Origin: Larkinella rosea
GTDB taxonomy: Bacteria; Bacteroidota; Bacteroidia; Cytophagales; Spirosomataceae
DNA length: 64,000 bases
Reading direction: 5' to 3'
Assembly (NCBI RefSeq): GCF_003858635.1
Contig: NZ_RQJO01000017.1
Span: 1-64,000, forward strand
Shown: positions 35,474-43,092 of the stretch, piece after piece
Position numbering within the stretch: the stretch's first letter is position 1
How the letters are laid out: each line of letters starts with the position of its first letter
Program-made: the position numbers and the translations under genes
The notes under the pieces: generated by a model
The model's database searches: none
What the model saw: only the letters and a program-made list of their open reading frames with translations
What the model was told of the DNA's origin: nothing

Positions 35474-35542
35474 AAGGGCCTATTACCCTACGGCATCCTA
35501 CTTGAATACAGTAATTTTCGCCTGGCAGCCGCTTTTAGAAAT

Positions 35543-38116
35543 ATGCACCTTTCTAATCTCTATTCACAGAAATTCTATTCTTTGTTAACCCCAAAAACCG
35601 CCCTGATTGGCCTGTTCTGGCTGATTGTTCATGCGGTTGCTGGTCAGAATCCGTCAGCCATCTGGTATAAACAGCCCGCTCGCAACTGGAACGAAGCGCT
35701 TCCGGTGGGCAATGGGCGACTGGGCGCAATGGTTTTTGGCCGGCCCGGTGAGGAATTGATTCAGCTGAATGAATCGTCGCTCTGGTCGGGCGGGCCGGTC
35801 AATACGAACCCGAATCCCGGCGTTGCGAAGTATTTGCCCGAAATCCGGGAAGCGCTTTTCAAGGAGGATTACGCGGCTGCGGCCAAACTGACGCAGAAAA
35901 TGCAGGGTTTGTATACGGAAGCGTATCAGCCGCTGGGCGATTTACTGCTGAAACAGCGTTTTTCGGGGCAATCCACTGATTATTACCGCGATCTGAATAT
36001 AAAAACCGCTACGTCGACCACGCGTTTCAAGGCCGATGGAGTCAGCTATACCCGCGAGATTTTCGTTTCGGCCCCCGATCAGGTCATTGTGTTGCGATTG
36101 ACCGCCGATAAAAAAGGAACGTTGAACGTCACGGCGGCCACGCGGAGTCTGCACCCAGTCACAAAAGCCGTTGCAGGTCGCGATGAGTTGGTGATTCGCG
36201 GAAAAGCGCCTGCACATGCCGATCCGAATTACGTTAATTATAATCCAAAACCGGTTATTTACGGTGATTCTGCGGGTTGCAAGGGCATGCGGTTTGACTG
36301 GCGGGTGAAAGTGCGCTCGACGGACGGAACGGTTTCAGCCGACACCGCCGGAATCCGGATTCAGAATGCGACCGAAGCGGTTTTACTGCTGACGGCCGCT
36401 ACGAGTTTCAACGGTTTCGACAAATGCCCCGACCGCGAAGGCCGGGACGAAAAACAACTCGCCGACGGGTATCTGAAAAAAGCACTTCCGAAACCGGTCG
36501 ATGTGATCCGCAAAGATCATATTGCTGATTATCAACGGTATTTCAATCGGGCCAGCTTTACGTTGGCAAATCCGTCGCCGGTCAGTTTGCCGATGGACGA
36601 GCGATTGAAACGCTACGCGGAAGGTGGTGCCGATCCGGAACTGGAAAGTTTGTATTATCAATTCGGGCGGTATTTGCTCATTTCGAGTTCGCGACCCGGC
36701 GGCCCACCGGCCAATCTGCAGGGGCTTTGGAACCCCATGGTGCGGCCTCCCTGGAGCAGTAATTACACCACGAATATCAACGCCGAAATGAATTACTGGC
36801 CGGCCGAAATGGTCAATCTGTCGGATTTGCATGCGCCCTTGCTCACCTGGATCGGGTATATGGCGAAAACCGGCCGCGAAACCACAAAGAACTTTTACAA
36901 CGCCCGCGGCTGGACGGTTCACCACAATTCCGACATCTGGGGGGCCTCCAATCCCGTCGGCGACAAAGGCAAAGGCAGTCCGTCGTGGGCCAACTGGGCG
37001 ATGGGCGGAGCGTGGTTGTGTCAGCATTTGTACGACCATTACCTGTTTACGGGTGATAAAAAGTATTTGCAGGAATACGCCTATCCGTTGATGAAAGATG
37101 CCGCGTTGTTCTACACCGACTGGCTGGTGGAAGACAAACAGGGCCGTCTGGTAACCGCTCCGGCAACGTCGCCGGAAAACGTTTTCATAACCGAACAAGG
37201 CGCCAAACAATCCGTTTCGTTGGCCACGACGATGGATATGGGGCTGATTTGGGACGTATTTTCGAATGTGATTCAGGCGTCGTCGCAACTGGGGATCGAT
37301 GCTGATTTCCGGAAGGAGTTGTCCGACAAAAAGAACAAATTGTTTCCGTTGCAGATTGGGAAAAACGGCAATTTGCAGGAATGGTATAAAGACTGGCAGG
37401 ATGAGGACCCGCAACACCGCCACGTTTCGCACCTGTACGTGCTGCATCCGGGCCGCGAAGTGTCCCCGCTGACAACGCCGAAGTTCGCCGATGCGGCCCG
37501 CAAAACCCTCGAAATCCGGGGCGACGGCGGTACGGGCTGGAGTAAGTCCTGGAAAATCAACTTCTGGGCGCGGCTCCACGACGGTAATCATGCCTACAAA
37601 CTGCTGCGCGAACTGCTGAAACTGACGGGCGTCGAAGGCACCGATTATGCCAGGGGGGGCGGTACCTATCCCAACCTGTTCTGCGCGCATCCGCCGTTTC
37701 AGATCGACGGCAATTTCGGCGGCACGTCGGGAATTGGTGAAATGTTGCTGCAAAGCCACGACGGTTTGCTGAACCTGCTGCCCGCCCGCCCCGATGTCTG
37801 GGCCACCGGTGAGGTGAAGGGTATGAAGGCCAGGGGCGGTTATGAAGTGGATATGAGCTGGAAAGACGGAAAACTGACCCGCGTGGCCGTTCGCTCGGCC
37901 CTGGGCGGAAACTGCCGGCTGCGATTGACGAACGCTCTCAAAGGAGACGGAAAAACCGCCCTGAAAATCGCCAAAGGACCCAATACCAATGCGTTTTACA
38001 AATTACCCGAAAACCGCTACCAAACCACCACGCCCGAAACCCCGGCCAACGGCGTCTGGATTTACGACCTGGCTACGGAACCCGGTAAAGAGTATGTTTT
38101 GCTAGGAGAAAAATAG
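35543..38116 (+). CDS. GH95-family alpha-L-fucosidase-type glycoside hydrolase
   Basis: 857 residues. After a signal peptide (about residues 15-38, ending AVAGQ) comes the N-terminal beta-sandwich domain starting AIWYKQPARNWNEALPVGNGRLGAMVFG. An (alpha/alpha)6 barrel follows with YTTNINAEMNYWPAEMVNLSD, TAPATSPEN and the fQIDGNFGGTSGIGEML segment that carries the catalytic aspartate in the family. It acts on alpha-L-fucosyl or galactosyl residues in the periplasm or outside the cell. This agrees with the deoxy-sugar catabolism genes elsewhere in the window. No SusC/SusD pair is adjacent. Confidence 0.93.
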   Translation: MHLSNLYSQKFYSLLTPKTALIGLFWLIVHAVAGQNPSAIWYKQPARNWNEALPVGNGRLGAMVFGRPGEELIQLNESSLWSGGPVNTNPNPGVAKYLPEIREALFKEDYAAAAKLTQKMQGLYTEAYQPLGDLLLKQRFSGQSTDYYRDLNIKTATSTTRFKADGVSYTREIFVSAPDQVIVLRLTADKKGTLNVTAATRSLHPVTKAVAGRDELVIRGKAPAHADPNYVNYNPKPVIYGDSAGCKGMRFDWRVKVRSTDGTVSADTAGIRIQNATEAVLLLTAATSFNGFDKCPDREGRDEKQLADGYLKKALPKPVDVIRKDHIADYQRYFNRASFTLANPSPVSLPMDERLKRYAEGGADPELESLYYQFGRYLLISSSRPGGPPANLQGLWNPMVRPPWSSNYTTNINAEMNYWPAEMVNLSDLHAPLLTWIGYMAKTGRETTKNFYNARGWTVHHNSDIWGASNPVGDKGKGSPSWANWAMGGAWLCQHLYDHYLFTGDKKYLQEYAYPLMKDAALFYTDWLVEDKQGRLVTAPATSPENVFITEQGAKQSVSLATTMDMGLIWDVFSNVIQASSQLGIDADFRKELSDKKNKLFPLQIGKNGNLQEWYKDWQDEDPQHRHVSHLYVLHPGREVSPLTTPKFADAARKTLEIRGDGGTGWSKSWKINFWARLHDGNHAYKLLRELLKLTGVEGTDYARGGGTYPNLFCAHPPFQIDGNFGGTSGIGEMLLQSHDGLLNLLPARPDVWATGEVKGMKARGGYEVDMSWKDGKLTRVAVRSALGGNCRLRLTNALKGDGKTALKIAKGPNTNAFYKLPENRYQTTTPETPANGVWIYDLATEPGKEYVLLGEK

Positions 38117-38259
38117 ACGTTGACGATGGCCCATTGACAATGGATGATTGACCATCGACCATTGACAAAATAGAAGAAAATAAAGATGTGAGAACCGGGA
38201 AATAAGGCGTATTCTTTACGCTCAAGTCCATCGACGATGGTCCATCGTCAATGGTCAAC
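38117..38259. repeat. CCATTGAC/GATGG-type fold-back
   Basis: GATGGcCCATTGACAATGG and GACCATCGACCATTGAC on the left pair imperfectly with CCATCGACGATGGTCCATCG and TCAATGGTCAAC on the right, across about 70 nt. It fills most of the gap after the GH95 gene; the remaining 35 nt to the next start show nothing else. Confidence 0.55.
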
Positions 38260-38294
38260 CATACTTTTTATCAACTTACCAAACCCAATTACCC

Positions 38295-38732
38295 ATGAAA
38301 ACCCTGACCTGCCTGATTGCATTATTATTGGTAAGCGGAACCCTGCTGGCGACCGAACCCACAAAAAAAGATGAGAAACAAGCCGTAGAACAGGCTGTCG
38401 AGAAGTTAAAGAAAGGCATTATTGACGCCGATGAATCGGCATTAAGCAGCATTACCGCCGATCAACTGACCTACGGACACTCGAACGGTCTTCTGGAAGA
38501 TAAAACCGCTTTCATCAAGGCGTTGGTGACCAAAGAATCGGATTTTGTAACGATCGATCTGACCGATCAGACTATTTCAATTGTCGATAATACCGCCTGG
38601 GTGCGGCATAAACTATCTGGAACTACCAATAACAAGAACGTTGCAGGAAAAGTGAGTCTGTCGGTTTTACTGGTTTGGGTCAAGCAAAAAGGCGACTGGA
38701 AACTGCTGGCGCGGCAGGCCGTGAAGATTTAA
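38295..38732 (+). CDS. Secreted NTF2-like protein (DUF4440 type)
   Basis: 145 residues. Signal peptide (TCLIALLLVSGTLLA) followed by an NTF2-like fold: QAVEQAVEKLKKGIIDADESALSSITADQLTYGHSNG starts the cone, and WVRHKLSGT and WKLLARQAVKI close it. No enzymatic residues are identifiable. It is flanked by two fold-backs. Confidence 0.78.
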   Translation: MKTLTCLIALLLVSGTLLATEPTKKDEKQAVEQAVEKLKKGIIDADESALSSITADQLTYGHSNGLLEDKTAFIKALVTKESDFVTIDLTDQTISIVDNTAWVRHKLSGTTNNKNVAGKVSLSVLLVWVKQKGDWKLLARQAVKI

Positions 38733-38817
38733 AAACGTACCCACAGACTTTCGTCCGTGTTGTTAGAAGTCCATCTAGGAGGGTTCAAAACACGGACCAA
38801 AGTCCGTGGGTACGTTT
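38733..38817. repeat. ACGTACCCACGGACT-family fold-back, copy 4
   Basis: Left arm AAACGTACCCACAGAC from 38733, right arm ending GTCCGTGGGTACGTTT at 38817, with the inner palindromes CGTCCGTGTT and AACACGGACC and a 27-nt centre. It lies exactly between two convergent stop codons (38732 and 38818), so it may double as a two-way terminator. Confidence 0.78.
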
Positions 38818-39297
38818 CTACTTCTCCACAAACTTCTGCCCCTTCAACAGCCGGTTGACGGTTTCGGCCAGTCGTTCGATCTTCGTTTCTTCCGATTTCG
38901 CCGAATCGATCCAGCCGATGTACGCCTTTTGCTCTTCGGTGGAAAAGCTTAAATAAAATTGGTGCGCGATGGGTTCGTCTTCCAGACACAATAACAAATC
39001 GTTCTGGGTATCGACCGGCTGTTGGGCGGAAAATAAGGTGATTTGGACCCAGTCTCCTACTTTTTTACCAATGATTTTCCGGATTTCGGCTTTAACCGGC
39101 AGGAAAAGTTTCCCGTTTCCCATCGGCATCAGGGAGTAGTTTTTCAGTTCGTAACCATCGACATGGCCGTTTACTTTCACCCAGTTGAAGTAGGCCTTTT
39201 TGTCCGGAGTCACCTCGGGGAGCGCGGCATAGGTCCACCCCCCTTTTCCCTGAAATTTTTCCAGAAGGTAGGAGCCATCAACGAGCGGTTTTTCCAT
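38818..39297 (-). CDS. DUF1905 / YdeI-type protein
   Basis: 159 residues from ATG 39297; a longer frame to 39369 has no support. The N-terminal part (about 1-85) is a DUF1905 beta-barrel: KAYFNWVKVNGHVDGYELKNYS and LPVKAEIRKIIGKKVGDWVQI. The C-terminal part has the YdeI/OmpD-associated helical motif (FYLSFSTEEQKAYIGWIDSAKSEETKIERL). Function unknown. Convergent with the NTF2-like gene. Confidence 0.83.
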   Translation of the reverse strand: MEKPLVDGSYLLEKFQGKGGWTYAALPEVTPDKKAYFNWVKVNGHVDGYELKNYSLMPMGNGKLFLPVKAEIRKIIGKKVGDWVQITLFSAQQPVDTQNDLLLCLEDEPIAHQFYLSFSTEEQKAYIGWIDSAKSEETKIERLAETVNRLLKGQKFVEK

Positions 39298-39387
39298 AGT
39301 GGGCGGGCGGATAATCTGCGTAATTCCCAAAGATAAGGGATAAATCCGACGCCCGGAATGAAACTGCATAAAGAGATTTTGAGGCTT

Positions 39388-40134
39388 TTAACGGCCTTTA
39401 TTCAAGGTAAGAAACGCTTCTTCGGGCGACGATAGAAAGAGTTTATACAGATTGGCCGTGTTGCCGACATGGATTTCGTAGGTATTGTTTTCCAGCGCAT
39501 TCAGCAGATCGTCAGCCACCACTTTGGGGGATATACCGTTAATTCCGCCGATTTCCTGCGAAAAATCCGTATTGACCAGGGGCGGCATCAACTCAAAAAC
39601 TTTGATGGCCGTATCCTTCGCCAGGGTGTAGCGTAATGCCTGCGTATACGCGTGCAGGGCGGCTTTACTGGCCGAATACGTAGCCGTCGTGTGGCCGGGA
39701 ACAAACGCCACAATGGACGAGACATTGACCAAGGCCGCTTCAGGTTGCTTCTTCAATAAGGGTAATATTTTTTCCGTTAAACCGATGATCGACAGGTAGT
39801 TGGTCGTCATTTCTTCCCCGGCTTTGTCAATCGCGTGAATGCCGTCTTCGGAAAGTGAATAATAAAAAGCCCGACCGGCATTGTTGATGACCAGATTCAG
39901 GTTTGGGAAGTCGTTGTTCAACCGTTCCACCAGTTGATCGACGTCCTCCGGTTTGCTGACATCCGACACGATCGCTGTCGTGTTTTCCAGTTGAGCAACT
40001 GCTTGTTGCAGGCGGTCGGCATTGCGCCCGGTGATGATGACCTGATTGCCGTTCTGGGCGAATAATTTGGCGATTTCAAAGCCGATTCCGGCACTGCCAC
40101 CGGTAATTAAAACCGTGTTGTTCTGCGTTTTCAT
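39388..40134 (-). CDS. SDR-family oxidoreductase (DltE-like), TetR-controlled
   Basis: 248 residues with TGGSAGIGFE, NNAGRAFYY, NVSSIVAF and YSASK. Close in pattern to the SDR at 21731-22465 (both end their core with a PxLVxT segment), so the two may be paralogues. It lies 68 nt behind the TetR gene, and an operator identical to the TetR one stands in the gap, so it is the likely target of that repressor. Substrate unknown. Confidence 0.9.
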   Translation of the reverse strand: MKTQNNTVLITGGSAGIGFEIAKLFAQNGNQVIITGRNADRLQQAVAQLENTTAIVSDVSKPEDVDQLVERLNNDFPNLNLVINNAGRAFYYSLSEDGIHAIDKAGEEMTTNYLSIIGLTEKILPLLKKQPEAALVNVSSIVAFVPGHTTATYSASKAALHAYTQALRYTLAKDTAIKVFELMPPLVNTDFSQEIGGINGISPKVVADDLLNALENNTYEIHVGNTANLYKLFLSSPEEAFLTLNKGR

Positions 40135-40169
40135 GATGCTAAAATGTAAGACTGTGATTGTTTGATTTT

Positions 40170-40187
40170 ATATACCGATCGGTATAT
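40170..40187. promoter_or_regulatory. TetR operator before the SDR gene
   Basis: The perfect 18-bp palindrome ATATACCGATCGGTATAT is identical to the one before the TetR gene. It lies 36 nt upstream of the SDR ATG. Confidence 0.82.
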
Positions 40188-40202
40188 GATTGGGTAAAAA
40201 AA

Positions 40203-40814
40203 TTAGCTCTCCGATTTGATCGTGATTTCGTGAATGAGTTGCCGGGCGGTTTCCAAAACCGTATTCAACACCAGTCCGTTGCGGGTGGTCCGGGTAATAA
40301 AAATCCCTCCCTGAATCAAGGCCAGGATTGATACCGCCATTTTCTCCGCGTCAATGTCTGCGTTAAATTCGCGAGCTACCATTCCGTTCCGAATGATGTC
40401 CGCCAGGTATTGCTGTGTTTTGGTCAGTTCTTCCGCAACTCGCATCCGTAGCGGTTCGTGCGTGTCATCGGCTTCGGTTCCGGCATTTAGCAGCGGACAA
40501 CCGCCTTCCGGAAATTGCCGGATTTCTTCGGGAGAAAACAAATCAATAAAGGCCCCGAGCTTGTTTTTGTAGCCCGTCGTTTTGTCAAGTTTAGCCTGGA
40601 TGATTTTCGCCCGAAGTGCGGCATTGAAATCAAAAACCGCCAAGGCAACGTCTTCTTTATTTTCGAAATTACCGTAAATACTGCCCTTCGTCAGCCGGGT
40701 CGCTTCCGTTAAATCGGACATCGATGTTCCCGCATACCCTTTCTTATTGAAAATACCGGCGGTCGTTTCAATAATGAACTGGCGGGTGGCCTCTGATCGG
40801 GGTGAAAATTTCAT
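40203..40814 (-). CDS. TetR/AcrR-family repressor
   Basis: 203 residues from ATG 40814. The N-terminal HTH is typical (GTSMSDLTEATRLTKGSIYG, then NFENKEDVALAV); the rest is the all-helical ligand and dimer domain. I choose 40814 because its promoter's -7 box (TATATTTG) ends just 4 nt upstream; the frame to 40850 would translate the operator. Two identical operators flank the gene, which indicates autorepression and control of the downstream SDR. The inducer is unknown. Confidence 0.92.
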   Translation of the reverse strand: MKFSPRSEATRQFIIETTAGIFNKKGYAGTSMSDLTEATRLTKGSIYGNFENKEDVALAVFDFNAALRAKIIQAKLDKTTGYKNKLGAFIDLFSPEEIRQFPEGGCPLLNAGTEADDTHEPLRMRVAEELTKTQQYLADIIRNGMVAREFNADIDAEKMAVSILALIQGGIFITRTTRNGLVLNTVLETARQLIHEITIKSES

Positions 40815-40818
40815 ACGG

Positions 40819-40851
40819 CAAATATATACCGATCGGTATATGAAAAACAAA
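40819..40851 (-). promoter_or_regulatory. TetR promoter with operator in the spacer
   Basis: TTTG (40851-40848), a 21-nt spacer and TATATTTG (40826-40819) on the minus strand. The palindrome ATATACCGATCGGTATAT (40824-40841) covers most of the spacer and the first bases of the -7 box. The -7 box ends 4 nt before the ATG. Confidence 0.72.
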
Positions 40852-40862
40852 CGTTTTCGAAT

Positions 40863-41405
40863 TTATTTTTGATGACCATTTATTTTTCGCTCCTGACAGG
40901 CCTTTTCTGCCGCAATGGATTGTTGAATCCCCTTAATTGATGCATATTCAAGCTCAATATCATTGCTTTTGCGGTTATCGATAAGATGGAGCGTGTAATT
41001 TTGGCCATTCCAGTTTGTCGATTTGTAATCGACTGCCTTCACTTCCTGAGGCTGACCAAACTCCTGGCGATACAGGGCCTGTAGTTGGCCCGCCGATTCA
41101 TACGAGTCTTTGGTATACAGGGTGGTTCGGATGAGCGTATCGCGTACAAATTCCAGTTCGGCGGTATGAAATTGAACCGCACCCATTTGTAAATACTTTT
41201 GCGAGGTGATCTGGTATTTTTTGGTGGCCTTGCAGGAATCAGCCAGCGTCAGCCGCATTTCAACTTTTCCCCTGAATTGTTCATAGGGAGCGTCTAACGT
41301 TAAATCTTTATAGCCCCGCTGGGCATCGACTCTGTCATAATGTTTTTCGGATGGTGTGCAACGGAGTACAACCAGCATCAATAAGCCGGGTAAAATCTTC
41401 TTCAT
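40863..41405 (-). CDS. Secreted or lipoprotein-like hypothetical
   Basis: 180 residues with a hydrophobic N-terminus (KKILPGLLMLVVLRC) resembling a lipoprotein signal, but an arginine stands before the cysteine where Gly, Ala or Ser is expected. The rest (GYKDLTLDAPYEQFRGKVEM, LEFVRDTLIRTTLYTKD, LYRQEFGQPQEVKAVDYKST) resembles small periplasmic proteins that track a bound ligand; no family recognised. The 263 bases between it and the membrane protein gene on its left contain only an imperfect hairpin (41498-41523). Confidence 0.6.
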   Translation of the reverse strand: MKKILPGLLMLVVLRCTPSEKHYDRVDAQRGYKDLTLDAPYEQFRGKVEMRLTLADSCKATKKYQITSQKYLQMGAVQFHTAELEFVRDTLIRTTLYTKDSYESAGQLQALYRQEFGQPQEVKAVDYKSTNWNGQNYTLHLIDNRKSNDIELEYASIKGIQQSIAAEKACQERKINGHQK

Positions 41406-41668
41406 TGAGAAACAAGGTTTTTTAGGAGAAGCGTGAAGCTACCCATTTTTGCAGTTATTCAGAAAAGCCGTTTTTGATTGGGGCATTGAACCGGAAAGCG
41501 GTACCGAGATGCCTCGATACCGCCCGGTGGAATCCGAATGATGCGCTCTGATTTTTGGGCACAAATCGGGTTAACTCATTTTCTCAATATTACCTTATCA
41601 GAGCTACTAATTTACTAGAAAGGAAGGTGTGGATAAGTGTCGTTTTCAGGGAGGGTACTCCAAATCAT

Positions 41669-42913
41669 TTACTTAAAATCAAATAGGAACGGAAATAAAA
41701 AGGTTACCAAGGCGCACCAGAAACCGTAAATCGGCAAAAAGAGATTCATGGATTTGCCCACCAGCGAAAGGTCGGATTTGCGGCTTAATGCCCCCCAGAG
41801 CCGTATTCCGACCAGCAACAGATGAATCAGCATCAGTACATTCGCCCCCAGAACAGCCGCCCGGTTGGGGGTGAGGCCCCATTCCGAAATCCGGAACAAT
41901 ACCGCTGAAAGAGCAATTCCATTCACCAGGATAGTCACCGCCGACAAGAGAAAAAGAATGAGAATCTGAGTCGAATTCTTCCGTTCTGAAGATGCATCAG
42001 CGACTGAAAAAAAGATCAGCGCCATGACTCCAATCAACAACCCATTGAACAGCAGCAGGAACTCCCGGTCGTGATAAGGATCTTTTCCCGAGAAAACCAT
42101 TGCCCCCAGATAAACCAGCAGCATCACCAGCGCAATCGGGCTGAACAGGTTGGCAATGAGCGGAGAAACCTTGTTGACCAGGGTAGGCTGCGTCTGGACG
42201 AGAAAAGTGCCTACCACGGGCACGGCGGCCAGCCCGGAAATGACAATGTATTCAAAATAAAACTTCTGGATGTCCCAGCCAATCAGCCTGAACAGGTTGA
42301 TGGTGAGTGCGGTCATGAGTCCCCCCGAAATCAGCAGCAAGGCAATCATCACGGCCAGTTCGCCGTTGTACCGCAGAAAACTCAACCAGTTGATGCCATT
42401 TTTGGATTTTTCCCCGCCGAACGTGAAGCCCAGCAGTGCCCAGAGCAGCAGGGGTAAATGAATACACGACAGGATCAGGGTGTCGCTGCTCTGGTTTTGG
42501 GGTAAATAGTTGATGAACCCGACGGCAGCCAATATCACTCCGGCCAGCCAGAGCCCGGTTTTGGAGGCTATTTCATTTTTCCAGGCGAAATAGGCAATTA
42601 GCAGCGGGAAAACGATGAAGCCCAGATTACGAGTGTAGTAGAACTCTTCGTTTAGAGACAGGATTTTCGGAAGCTTGGCCAGCAAACCCGCCACTAAAGC
42701 CGCCGAAGCCACCAGGAGTCGCTCCTGCGGAGTTCCCCAAAACGAACTTTCGGAAATATAATTCAGTCGCTGGTACCAACCCTCGGCCAGCGGGTCGTTC
42801 TTCAGTTGAGGATACAGGGCATTAAACGCCGTTTTGAAGCTTGGCCGATTGGTCCGGTACAATTTTTCCAGTTGCCGGGGATTGTTCAGATTCAATAAAA
42901 TTTCCTGATCCAT
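41669..42913 (-). CDS. Multi-pass membrane protein of unknown function
   Basis: 414 residues from ATG 42913, with an upstream frame to 43078 that looks spurious. A soluble N-terminal stretch (about 1-70, MDQEILLNLNNPRQLEKLYR) is followed by about ten membrane segments, e.g. LLVASAALVAGLLAKL, LWLAGVILAAVGFINYL, AVMIALLLISGGLMTALTI and ALVMLLVYLGAMVFSG. A DUF4153-like assignment is possible but I am not certain. The preceding gap (42914-43092) holds the M16 gene terminator. Confidence 0.65.
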   Translation of the reverse strand: MDQEILLNLNNPRQLEKLYRTNRPSFKTAFNALYPQLKNDPLAEGWYQRLNYISESSFWGTPQERLLVASAALVAGLLAKLPKILSLNEEFYYTRNLGFIVFPLLIAYFAWKNEIASKTGLWLAGVILAAVGFINYLPQNQSSDTLILSCIHLPLLLWALLGFTFGGEKSKNGINWLSFLRYNGELAVMIALLLISGGLMTALTINLFRLIGWDIQKFYFEYIVISGLAAVPVVGTFLVQTQPTLVNKVSPLIANLFSPIALVMLLVYLGAMVFSGKDPYHDREFLLLFNGLLIGVMALIFFSVADASSERKNSTQILILFLLSAVTILVNGIALSAVLFRISEWGLTPNRAAVLGANVLMLIHLLLVGIRLWGALSRKSDLSLVGKSMNLFLPIYGFWCALVTFLFPFLFDFK

Positions 42914-43040
42914 GAATAAGTAGTCTTTTAAAGTACTTTGTGTTTCAAAGTTAAAGATGATTTTTAAATTCCAAAGAATTTGTGAAAACTTTTTTTCAGA
43001 GATATACCGTTCTTTTGGGCAAACGTTGGCCATAAACGCC

Positions 43041-43064
43041 AAAAACCGCTTGAGAGCGGTTTTT
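43041..43064 (-). terminator. Terminator of the M16 peptidase gene
   Basis: A perfect 10-bp stem (AAAAACCGCT, loop TGAG, AGCGGTTTTT) lies 28 nt beyond the stop codon of the minus-strand M16 gene and ends in a T-run in that direction. Confidence 0.75.
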
Positions 43065-43092
43065 AGCGTAGACAACAAAATGGCTTTTCGGA

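Noticed and set aside
36383-37759. A 458-codon open frame antisense to the GH95 gene.
   Set aside because: Its product is rich in Arg, Gln, Val and Gly without any family motif, and the opposite strand encodes a complete GH95 protein. It is a long shadow frame of a codon-biased gene.
41498-41523. Imperfect GCGGTACCGAG/CTCGATACCGC hairpin considered as a terminator of the membrane protein gene.
   Set aside because: It lies about 145 nt past the stop codon, has a mismatch and no T-run, so I leave it unassigned.
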